Under the pieces are notes generated by a model. The model was not told the origin of the DNA. It was given only the letters and a program-made list of their open reading frames with translations, and ran no database searches. Below are positions 25,101-34,700 of a stretch of 64,000 nt of DNA, piece after piece (within the stretch, counting starts at the first letter, position 1; each line of letters begins with the position of its first letter). A program made the position numbers and the translations under genes. Source of the DNA: Auxenochlorella pyrenoidosa (taxonomy: Eukaryota; Chlorophyta; Trebouxiophyceae; Chlorellales; Chlorellaceae); contig KQ481983.1 of the NCBI GenBank assembly GCA_001430745.1, forward strand, positions 2,567,532 through 2,631,531, in the 5' to 3' direction.

Positions 25101-25540
25101 AGGCAGCCTGGCATGCCTGGGTGCTCAGCCAGCATTGCCTGAAAGCAGCAGAGCAGTGTGTTTTGACTGCGTTGCAGGCACCTTCCTGGCCCATCCTGCT
25201 GTCAACATCTGCTCCCTGTCCCGCAGGTCTCGCACCCCTGGCAGGAGCAGCGCCGCGCCCTCCCAGTCCTGCCCCCGCGTCTGCTGCAGCAGCGGCGGCG
25301 GCGGCAGCGCCGCGCCCGGCGGCTGCAGCACTGGCATCGCCTCCAGGGCTGACCGGGGTGCCGGCGCCAGCGCCCATCTCGGTGCCGCGCGCCCAGCCAG
25401 GCGGCCCGCCGCCCCTGTTTGGCGGCGCGCCGCCGGCGACGGCGCCAGGGGTCGACCTGCCCAGCCCGCTGCCCCACCTGGGCATGCCCCCGCCGCCGCC
25501 CGAGGCTCCCGACTTTGACGTGGCAGCCCTGCTCATGTGA
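19108..25540 (+). CDS. B3 DNA-binding domain protein with Q-rich and Pro/Gly-rich tail (5' end lost in gap)
   Basis: Coding sequence is already under way at the first base after the gap, with a basic GKRQKRP nuclear-localisation-like motif and no start codon. Exons near 19108-19540, 19682-19827 and 19961-21053 are Ala/Pro/Gln-rich and reach an AT-hook-like HRRGRGNGQ and an acidic stretch. A plant-type B3 domain follows across about 21850-22830: LTNSDVSKGRILLPRAAVEA, WEFTLQSWANG, RRVYVLEHAGDFV and KPDDVIGL, like the ABI3/VAL group. Next come a Cys/His motif, CTKPAGHPGFC (about 22930-22985), an acidic DEDSDDDY segment, a poly-Gln region (24300-24560) and Pro/Gly repeats up to the stop at 25538-25540. 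By family the B3 domain binds DNA and the Q-rich tail suggests transcriptional activity; the latter is inference. It may be the C-terminal half of the SET protein. Confidence 0.75.
23763..23779 (+). repeat. 17-bp G homopolymer in an intron
   Basis: An uninterrupted G run lies just after the exon ending PQQ in the B3 gene and inside its intron. A shorter G run is adjacent (23755-23761). Confidence 0.9.
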
Positions 25541-26603
25541 GCGCGGGGGGCGGCAGCGCGGGGCGCGCAAGGCCCGCCTTGTGGTTGGCACAGCGCCGGG
25601 GTTGCAGTGCTTGTGATGGAGCCTGGGACCCCATGCAGAATGCCTGCCTGCCCTGCCTGGCCTTGGCTGCGTGGCACCGGCCGTGCCCGGCCCTGCATAT
25701 TGCTCCTTGACCCCACCTTGCTCCCATGTTCACGGTCGCGGCCCCTCCCTGTCCCTGCCACCTCACCTTGTGCGCAGCACGCCGGCAGAGCCGCCCCACA
25801 CTGCCATCACCCCCACCGCCGCTGCTGGCCCGACCTCCCCCCGGTTTTGAACACAGCCCAGACAGCCCCTGACGCAGACAGGACCGGGCGGGCGCGCACG
25901 CCCAGCCTTCAACGAACTTCTTCACTGTCAGCTAACTCGACGACCACGTGTTTTGGCTCTCTAACTAGCCCTGCTTGACTTGCCCCCGCTCTCCGTTCGC
26001 TCCTCCCCATGCCTTCCCTGCTGCCCGGAGCACATGCATAGTGACCGACTGCTCACACTCCCTTCTCCAACCACCCACGCTACGACTAATGAAGATCATA
26101 GTCGTGGCTGCTCCTCCTGACGTGTAACATTTTGCTGTACACATGCCAAGGAGCATCCAGGGCAGGGTCTCCAGACCTGTCGCGTGGCGGTGACTGTGTG
26201 GCACGTGTGGGTGCGTATGCACAGAGCAGGCGCGTTACCTCTTCGCTATGTGTTAATCTGCTGATGACAAGCTCCAACTTAAAACTTTCAAGTTGTTGAA
26301 CGCTGCAAGCAGATTCGCCTCTGCAAGTCGCACTGCAACTCGTCTGCATCCTGCGACGCGTCCTAATCGAGTGAGAACGCGGTGAAGAAGAGCGTTTTTT
26401 TTGCCGGGAGCTTTCCGCTGGATGGCCGCTAGCGCCGCCACCGCTGCCGCCGCCAGGCTTCTGCGTCGCGGTGCACTCCAAAAGCAGCTAGGAGGGTCCT
26501 GCCGGCTAATGGTTGGTCGGTACACCCTCAGAAGTTTGCAGGAGGACGAGTGCCGGTGGCCAGCGCTGGCCTGGCTGCAAGAACCTCAGGCTGGCCCGTG
26601 GCG
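25541..26603. other. Spacer between the B3 gene and the F-box/LRR gene
   Basis: This region holds the B3 gene's 3' untranslated region, a putative poly(A) signal at 26123-26127 and the F-box gene's promoter and 5' leader. A short ATG frame at 26422 stays open into the F-box region but in another frame from the F-box domain, so I read it as leader sequence. Confidence 0.5.
26123..26127 (+). promoter_or_regulatory. Putative poly(A) signal TGTAA (B3 gene)
   Basis: TGTAA is the usual chlorophyte polyadenylation motif. This is the first plausible copy after the B3 gene stop, about 580 bp downstream. Confidence 0.45.
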
Positions 26604-28683
26604 ATGGCCAGGCGGAGTACCGGCGGCCGCGCCCCTCGGGGGCCAGCCATCCTCGACTTCCTTACAGATGACCTCCTTGTGCGCTGCCTAAGCTTCCTCG
26701 ACCCCAAGCAGCGGTGAGCGTCGCCAGCATGCGCTTGCTGGTGCCGCCCGTCAAGGCGGAGTGCGTGCTCGGCATGTCGATGTCAACGCGGCCCACCACC
26801 ACCCCCACCACCACCCCCTGCAGCTTCAAGGTGGTCGCCCTCGTCTGCAAGCGCTTCAGCCAACTCTGCCTCGCCCCAGAGCTGCTGCGCTGCGTGCAGC
26901 TGGCGGCGGTGGGGGAGCGCGCGGTTCCGCGATGCCGCAGCCTGCTCGCCTTCCTGCAGACGCACGCGCGGCACGTGCGGCGCCTCACCCTGCATGCCTG
27001 CATCAGCGAGGCGCGGCCCCAAGAGGCGGCGGAGGAGGAGCTGGGGGACCCCGCTCTGCGGCAGGAGCTGCGAGAGGTGCTGCAGCAGTGCTATGCAGCA
27101 CTGGGCGCGGCAGGCGCTGCAGAGGAGGTGATCCTCTCGGCGGCGACGCCCGTGGCGGACGCCGCCTGGCTGGCCAGCCTGGCGACGCTGCGCCTGCTGT
27201 GGGTGGGCACAGATGAGGCCGTACTGGAGCTTCCTGCCGGCCTCTCTCGGCTCCAACTCGCCGAGGCGGGGCTGCGTGGCAGCACGGTGCGCCTGGCGGA
27301 CCCCAGCCTGCCCCCCAGCCTCACGCGCCTGCACCTGGCGGGCAGCGGCGCCGCAGACATGCTGCCGGAGCAGGTGGGGCAGGGGGTGAGCCAGTGGCGC
27401 ACCTGCCAGCAAACCAGCCGCTGCCTCCAGCCTGGCAGCATGCACATGGTGGTCAGACACAGGCCCTGCTCTGTGGATCATCGGCTCGCTGACTCTCACA
27501 TTCACAGCGTCCCTGTGCAGCTGCCCCTCCTGCCGGGCCTCGCCGCCCTCGAGCTGCTGGACACGGATCTGCCTGGCGCCAGCCTGCGCGGCCTGGCCGC
27601 CCTGACCAGCCTCAGGGCGCTGCAGCTGGACGGCCAGTCGGAGCTCCCCCCCTGCCTGCCCACCCTCAAGCAGCTGAGGCAGCTGGTGAGCCCGCGAGGC
27701 GGGGAAGCTGCATCAGCGGCAGCCGGGGTGGTGGGACTGGCCCGACCCAAGGGGCATCCCAGCCCAATTCTCCCTGCCGCTGCCCCCTTGTGCCACACAC
27801 CCTGTAGCACCCACCCTGGCCGCTGCCTGGATTGTTCAACTGCAGGAGCTGCACAACACTCGGGAGCTGGGCGACGCAGAGATGGAGACTGTGACTGCGG
27901 CGCTTACCTCGCTCACCGGCCTGACCACCCTCGTTTTTGGCTGCTTCCCGCTGCTGTCGCTGCCGGACGAGGTGACCGAGATCAAAGCCCTGCGCCGCCT
28001 GCTCTTCTTCACCCCGATGGTGCCGCCCGAGCCAGAGGGCCTCCCCGAGCCCATCAGGGGTGCCCCACCCCCCTGGCTGGCCGGCATCCGCTGGGTGGGC
28101 CTGCCGTTTGAGGTGGCGGTGCGCAGCGTGCGCGCCCTGCGGTCGGCCACCCAGCTCGAGTACCTGGGGCTGGTGGACACACCCGTGCTGGGGGACCCCT
28201 GGGCCGACGAGCCCGACGAGCGCGAGCCCAGCGTGGAGGAGGCGGCCGCCTGGCAGCGCTTCTGGGCCTTTTGCGCGGCGCACCCGCCGCTAAGGGCGCT
28301 GGGGCTGGATGCCGACAAGGCAGAGGAGGCGGAGCTGACCATGCCGCTGCTGGATGCCCTGGTGTGGCTGGCGCGGCGCCGGCCGGGGCTGGCCATACGG
28401 CGCACGCCCGCGCGGCCGCCGGGGCAGCGCCACGACTGGTGCCGCTCCTCGGTGCGGGCGCGGGGCGAGTTCTTCCACCTGTGGGTGAGGCGGGGCGGCG
28501 CCGTCGCGCTGGTGGCAGGGCTGGGGTGGGCACACACTGGCGGCCCAGGCGCGAGCAGCGGACGCGAGGAGTGTTTTGGCGGCACGCCCCCGTGAGCAGT
28601 CGGCACCCCACTCCCCTCCTCCGCTGTCCCGCCGCCTTCAGGAGGAATTTGCCAACCATGCCACCCTGCCGGAGCTTGAGTAG
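26604..28683 (+). CDS. F-box / leucine-rich repeat protein
   Basis: Likely a substrate-recognition subunit of an SCF ubiquitin ligase. The ATG at 26604 leads straight into an F-box: ILDFLTDDLLVRCLSFLDPK in exon 1 (26604-26713), then after a 110-bp intron FKVVALVCKRFSQLCLAPEL (from 26824). The exon phases join cleanly as QRFKVV. Leucine-rich repeats follow, for example LPPSLTRLHLAGSG, LPGLAALELLDTDLPG and LTSLRALQLDGQSELP, with irregular repeats continuing to about 28480. The last short exon encodes EEFANHATLPELE and stops at 28681-28683. The target is unknown. The F-box call is firm and the LRR boundaries are approximate. Confidence 0.8.
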
Positions 28684-28801
28684 CGGCAAGCTGCGAGGAG
28701 GCACTGGGCCGGCTGCCGCTTTCCAATGAGGGCAGCCCCTGTGCATGGCAGCAACCGCCTGCGCGACCACTGCATCAACAGGGCGGGTCCTGCTGCCCTG
28801 C

Positions 28802-28899
28802 GGCTGTGAGAGACACCGACATTATCTATGCTGCCAAAGACTGCTTAGACGGCTGTGAGAGACACCGACATTATCTGTGCTGCCAAAGACTGCTTAGAC
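28802..28899 (+). repeat. Two tandem 49-bp copies
   Basis: Copy 1 is 28802-28850 and copy 2 is 28851-28899. They are directly adjacent and differ at one base (TCTATG versus TCTGTG). They lie in the likely 3' untranslated region of the F-box gene. Confidence 0.95.
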
Positions 28900-28990
28900 A
28901 CACGTTCAACAACGTCTGTGAGCTCAGGCAACGCAGGCCAAAAGCAGAGCAGCGATATGGGCGTGGCTGCTTGCTGTGGATCATGCTGCA

Positions 28991-28995
28991 TGTAA
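28991..28995 (+). promoter_or_regulatory. Putative poly(A) signal TGTAA (F-box/LRR gene)
   Basis: First TGTAA after the F-box gene stop, about 310 bp downstream and beyond the tandem duplication. Confidence 0.4.
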
Positions 28996-29036
28996 ACCGT
29001 CTGGTGCTGCCCTGCCAGCCAGCCACTTTCGCCGGC

Positions 29037-30850
29037 TCAGAACTTGACGCCGCCCACGTTCCTCTCGTCGCGGCCGGCGCTGACCACCAGCAGCAGGCCG
29101 GCAAAGGGGAGCAGGCTCAGCGCGAAGCCCACGCTCTGCACAGCAGTGGGGATGAGCCTCGGTGGGGCACAGTCATGGATGCAGGGTGCAGGGCTGCTGG
29201 CTGGCTGCGGCCAGCAGCCTGGATTTCACCATCCACGCACCCACCCGGCGCCCTGGCGCCTGCAGCCCAGCCAGGTCAGCCCTCCCCCCCACCACCTCAC
29301 CTTCTTGACGCCCCAGGCCTTGAGGTAGGACTCGCGCTGGCGCACATCCAGCGACTTGTTCTCCAGTGCCACCTTGGCGGGGCCCAGCACCTGGGCAGGG
29401 TGTGGGGGGGTGGGTGGCAGGTGTGGGCGCATTGCAGGCCATTGGCGGCTGGTTGGCTGGCACGGACATCCAACCGATCCCGCGTCACCGCCCCCCTGGT
29501 CAGGCCTCCTGAAACACGCATGCCGCTGCCTGGGTTCGAGTGTCATCATCAGGCACGCGGCATGGCCCGACCTGGCAGCCCAAAGGCCAAGGGAGGACAG
29601 TGGGCACTGAGAGTGCTGAGCTGCCAGAAAGCCCGCACAGACCTGCTGCCCTGCCCTTCTCCAGGCAATGATCCGCCAGGGCTCACCAGCATTGAGTAGA
29701 CGATGGGCAGCCCTGCCAGCACAGCAGCAGTCAGGTATGCGGGGTCGCGGTTGGCGTCGCCTGCACGCGGGGCGTGTGCGTAGGTGGGCGGCAGGGCAGC
29801 GGTGTTGCGCAGCATGCAAGGCTGACGATGGGGCCAGGCACCTGGGTTTGCGGCACTGCATGCGGGGTGGTCCGGGGTGGTCCAGACACAGGGCCCCCGG
29901 GCCCAGTGCACATGGGGCTGGGCGCGCACCGCGCCTGTCCACGAGCAAAGCTCGCCACAAACACACCGGTCTGCTGCCGCGCTGGGGCAATTTCTGCACC
30001 CCGGCTGGATGGGCTGCCCTCTTTCGCTGTCCCCCCAGGCGGCTCACTCTCAGAAAAGTAGGCAGCCAGGGAGGCACCGGTGGCGACGGCGCTCAGCGCA
30101 GAGCAGGTGGTGGCCGAGGCGGTTGTCATGGGCGCGAATGCTGCCGGGACATTGGGGGGCCCGCAATGTGTCTCGGGATCAGCGCGTGTCTCAAGAGCTC
30201 CGTTTCAACACCACAATGGCAGCCTGCTGCAAGCTGGCTCTGCTGCGCTGGTCAAGACCAGCATTTTCTCAAGTGCATGCGTTCGCAAGACTGCACTGCT
30301 GTGCGCACCCGCAGCGTAGGCACTCTGGTCCTCCATCAGCGCGTTGTGCTTGATGACCGAGGCCAGGCCATGGCCAGCCTCCAGCCCCGCAGCGGCGGTG
30401 GCAACCAGTCCCCACATGGCGAGCTTGGGATGGCAGGCAGGCGGCGGCGGCGGGGTAGCTGCACGCGGGTGGGGGCAGGGAAGCAGCGTTTGCACAGGGA
30501 AGGGGCTGTGTCAGCGGCCTTGGAACCTTCTGGGGAGGGCAAGGCGCAGCCTGCTGCGGTTCCAGCAAGCGAGGCTAGCAGGACGAGAGGACTCGAGGTC
30601 GAGCGAACCGAAGCTTGCTCTGCCCAGGCTGATGCACCCACCGGGGCGAAGAGTGCAACGAGGGTGATCACCAGGCGAGACGCAGCAGGCTCGAGTAAAA
30701 TGCAGGGGACCTGGGGTGAGGGGACCTGACGTGCCCTGCAGGCCCCCAGCAGGCCAGCTGGCACGTCGCTCACAGGCGGCACCCACGGCATCGGCAACCT
30801 GCGTGCAGGCGTGTCCTGCTGCCTGGTCTGGCCGGCAATGCACTCTGCAT
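29037..30850 (-). CDS. Small multi-pass membrane protein, possibly DUF1772-like
   Basis: Five exons join in phase. The last four are 30048-30140, an exon ending at about 29688, 29301-29390 and 29037-29135 (stop at 29037-29039); they follow an exon of about 30309-30460. The product has four hydrophobic helices: LAMWGLVATAAAGLEAGHGL, TTCSALSAVATGASLAAYF, YLTAAVLAGLPIVYSMLVLG and SVGFALSLLPFAGLLLVVSA. A hydrophilic loop (ENKSLDVRQRESYLKAWGVK) lies before the last helix. This four-helix layout, with a proline-containing third helix and a conserved loop before helix four, resembles DUF1772 proteins, but that is a pattern judgement. The first exon is inferred: an ATG at 30850 opens MQSALPARPGSRTRLHA, which looks like an organelle transit peptide and could splice in phase to about 30460. 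The C-terminal exons are solid; the start is not. Confidence 0.5.
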
Positions 30851-31778
30851 GTTCTTACAAGGGGGTGTCAGCAAGGAGGCATAGGGTTGGCCTCCTGCAG
30901 GGCGAGGAGAGTCACGCAGGTGGTGTGGCGGGGGGTCAGGCAAGCCCATTGGGGTAGGCAGGCCAGGCAGCTGGCAGTGCGGGTATTGGGCACGGGGGGG
31001 TGCAGGGATGAAGGCGGGCGGGGCAGGCGGGCAGGGGCAGGCTGGTTAGCTGTGGTGAGGAGGGCGGAAGAGGGCTCGATTGGGTGTGGGGCTCAGCGCT
31101 CAGCGGCGCAGGAGGCCCCGGCGGTGCAGCCACCAGTATCGCAGGACTTGCCCCTGCCAGGTGGCGCTCTATTCTTGCAGCCTGGCCCAAGGCGACCCCC
31201 TTGCTGACGTGGCGCCCTATTTTGCCAGAATTCCGGAATTCCCTCCTTGATGGTCCCCTGAAAAAGACTGGGTGCTCCGTCTCCTTCTCGTCCGTGTCAT
31301 CACGTCACTCCGTCCTTTCGGACGCTTGATTGTAATGGGAGCTGCAGAGGCGGGCGGCTGCGGCGGCCATCACCGCCATCGGCAGAGCCGCGCCCGCTCC
31401 TCTCCCTCACTGAATGCATTCATACTTCAATATTACGAATACATGCTCCTGCACATGCAATAGTACTTCGTTCAAGCATGTGCAAGGCCCAACCTGCATG
31501 ACTTCCCCTCATGTGCTGGACATAGGCTGTCATGCTTGCGCCCTTTCCTCCCCCGTCCATGAATGGCTGGTGATGGAGCTCCATTACTCCTTGGTTCTTG
31601 CCAGCCAATCTATTTTTCATGTTTCCGTTGATGCAGCCAATTAAGAGGGACGTACAAAGCGTGGCTGCGCAGGCTCACCGATGAAGCGGCAAGGATCACA
31701 AGGGGGCCGAGAGAGGGTGACATGGCTGGCTGGTCTGAGCTGCTCCCGCTGCACACGCAGAGGGCATCGATGCCTCTG
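30851..31778. other. Spacer upstream of the membrane-protein gene, downstream of the ARF-GEF
   Basis: No coding region is seen. The A+T content rises after about 31400, as expected for ARF-GEF 3' untranslated sequence. The part around 31200-31310 holds ACGT-core elements and a palindrome, listed separately. Confidence 0.45.
31205..31307 (-). promoter_or_regulatory. Candidate bZIP/ACGT promoter elements and a 14-bp palindrome
   Basis: TGACGTGG lies at 31205-31212 and the inverted core ACGTCA at 31302-31307. Between them is the perfect palindrome GAATTCCGGAATTC (31228-31241). They lie 350-460 bp upstream of the inferred minus-strand start at 30850. TGACGT is a known bZIP core; its use here is only inferred. 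Confidence 0.25.
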
Positions 31779-34700
31779 TCACGAGCTGCCCAGCATGGGG
31801 CCGATTCGCTTCGCAAACAGCTCGCTAAGGGCGCGCTGCGAGGAGGGGAGAGCCAGGAGCCAGGGCGGCGCACATGAGACGAGCTGCTGGGTCCTGCAGA
31901 GCACTCCCTCCAGGCACACACAACCCCCGGCTGGCATGCCCTCGGCCACAAACCATGGCGAGGCCGACCTGCCGCCCACCCCCACAGCCAGCCCCGACCC
32001 GCCCCGCCCACCTGCACCTCTGGCGGCGCATACTCGCAGGAGATGAGCGCCGTGAGCAGCGGGAAGAAGTCCTTCAGGTGCGAGCGGAAGGCCTCGGGCG
32101 AGAAGAGCAGCAGCGCGCGCAGCGTGGCGACCGCCAGCGGCGCCAGCGCAGCGTTCTCCTCGCGGTGCCGCGCCGCCGAGGGCGACACCGCCGCACCGCC
32201 GCCGCGCTCTGCAAACCAGGCGGGGCAGGCGCGGAATGATACGGTGGTTGTTCTGGCCCGCTGCATTGCAGGCCTCATGAAGAGCAAGTGGCAATGCAGG
32301 CGCTGGGCTGCCAGGACACTGTGTGCATGTGCAAGGGAGAGAGGCTTGGGTGTGGTGCGGCTGGGGGGGGGTGTCTCACCGTCCTCGTCCCCGCTCTCCC
32401 CCGCCTCCAGCTCCTGCTGCTCAAACCTCTCCAGGTTGCGCAAGCACAGCTGCGTGAGGCGGGCCTCCAGCGAGCAGGCCGCCTTGACGGGCTCCGACGC
32501 CGCCGCCTGCACGTGCAGCAGCACCGACAGGTACGCCTGGCTGGCCTCCGCCTCCAGCCGCAGCAGCGGAGGGTCGGGCAGCGCGCGCTCGGGGGGCACC
32601 TGGGGGGCCAGGGAGAAGAGGGTGTGCGGCATGAGGGCGCAGCGCTGAGCAGGAACCAGCACCCAAGGGTGCGTAGGAACAGGTTGTCCGGCGGGTGCAC
32701 AGGGCAATGGCAGGCTCCCCCGCCCTGCCAATCAAACTTGGAATATTTCAACGCTTGTTCTGTGCCGAGGCATGCCGCCCCAGATCCAGGCACCCACCTT
32801 GTCGGCAGCCTGCGCCAGCAGCAGTGAGTGGCGCAACCCGCCATCAGCGTCGACGCTGGCGGCATGGTTGGCAATGCCGCGCAGCGTGTCCAGCAGCACC
32901 ACAGCGGCGCCCGGGGGCATCAGCCTCGAGTGCTGCGTGTACACCTCGCTGCACGCCTGCACCAGCAGCAGCTGGATGGCCGCGCGCACGTGCACCTCTG
33001 CCAGCCGCCGCGCCCCCGCGCCTTGCCCAAGCGAGAACAGGCTGGGCCGGCGCTCGCGCGCGCTCAGCCTCGGCGGCTGCCCCTGCTGCTGCGCCCGCGG
33101 GCTGGCGGCAGCGCCTGCGGCGCGCATGGCCGCCGCCGCCGCCGGGCTCTGCACCCCAAACTGCTCGCGCAGGTCGCCGCCGTCGGCTGCGCCAGCCTCC
33201 CCGGCTGCCCCCGCCGCCGATGCATACTCCTCGGCATCGTTGGTGCGCCGCACCATGCGGTGCTGGATGAGGTCGCTCACGTTGGGCAGCGTGTCGCCCG
33301 CAGCAGAGGACAGCGCGCCCAGCACCTGCAGGCCAGGGCCGTGGGTTAAGAGGCAGTGAGCAGGGCAGGGCAAGCGAGGGAGGGGCGGTGCAGTGCATCA
33401 GCTGCGCAGGGGTGGTCGCAGACAGCGAAATGCAACACGGCCAGTGGCCTCGTCTCTCCGCTTCCCCCCTGCGCCACCCACCATCATCCAGGTGGGCTCA
33501 TCCATGTGCGGCCCCGCCGCCACGACCAGCCGCACCAGCGCGGCCACGCCCACCCCCGCCAGCGACTGGTGCGTGCGCTGCACAAAGCCCAGCAGCAGCT
33601 CGAGGATGCGGTCCAGCAGGGCTGCAAGGGGTGGGGTGGGGTGGAAGGTGGGGGTTGGGGGGGGGGGGGGGGGGGGGGCTGGGGCTCAGCACACCATCGA
33701 GGTGTGGAGTGCAAGCAGCAGACAGCCAAGCAGCCGCCGCATGGCACATGCGACGCCTGCCAGCCGCTCTCCAGCTGCAGCCCTCCCGCCCTCCCCACCC
33801 CTGCCAGGGGGGCTCCTCACCCCGCACCGCCGCGTAGTACTGCACCACTATGTCCACGATGTGCTGCAGCGTGCGCGTGCAGGTGTCGTACAGCCAGGCG
33901 TCCACCTCGGCGCGGCGCTTGTCGTCGGTGAAGGTGGTGGTGTCGGTGACCTCGGCGCGCACGTGGTCGAAGATGGGCAGCAGCACCGAGTCGAAGACGC
34001 GCAGCCAGAACTGGGGGGTGAAGGAGGCGCCGTGGAACTTGAGGATGTCAAACAGCACCTCCAGGGCAGAGTACCTGCGCCGGGGGCAGGGGATGGGTGG
34101 GGGGCCGAGGTGGGGGGCTGTGGTGGACCCCAGGAGCGCCGGCACGGGAGCGCGAGGCAGGATCTGCCCCTCACAACCCCAGCAGGCCTCCCGATCTGGG
34201 CTTCCCTGCCTGGAATCTTGTCAACGCTCCGGCTGCCACACCACCCTTGTCCCTGCCAGCCAGGCAGGGCTGGCACCCGCTGCCAGCGCACCTGATCTCG
34301 GGGCGGGGGTCAAACGTGAGCTCCGACAGCCCCGCCAGCAGCGGGAACCAGAAGTACATGTGCTCGTCCTTGTCGGTGAAGCGGATGCGCGCGCCGCCGA
34401 CGCGGGGCGCGCTGCCTGCCGTCGCCAGCGCCGCCGCTGCCTCGTCCGCTGGGCTGGCACCGCCGTTCTGCTGCGCTGCCTGCGCCACGGCGGCCGACGC
34501 CTCCTCAGAGCGGCCTCGAGTGGGCGTTGCCGTGTCCTGCCCCCTGGGCCTGCAAGGTGACGGGGAGCAGAGGCTAAGCAATCTGTTCAGCAAAGAGAGA
34601 GCGGATGAGGGCGTCTCATTTGGTCGTGCAGGGCGCGGTGCCAGAGGCGCTGCTCAACCTGCTCCCAGCACTGAAGCACCAGGGCGCCCGGCCCACCTGA

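Larger units (their letters stand above)
28684..29036. other. Convergent spacer with a tandem duplication
   Basis: This is the 3' region between the F-box gene (plus) and the membrane-protein gene (minus). It contains a 49-bp tandem duplication and a plus-strand TGTAA at 28991-28995 that fits the F-box transcript. No gene is seen. Confidence 0.5.

Noticed and set aside
26422..26691. ATG frame upstream of the F-box gene
   Set aside because: It passes through the F-box exon in a different frame and resembles nothing; most likely 5' leader.
29530..29560. GGTTCGAGT resembling a tRNA T-loop
   Set aside because: No matching T-stem, anticodon arm or acceptor stem can be folded around it.
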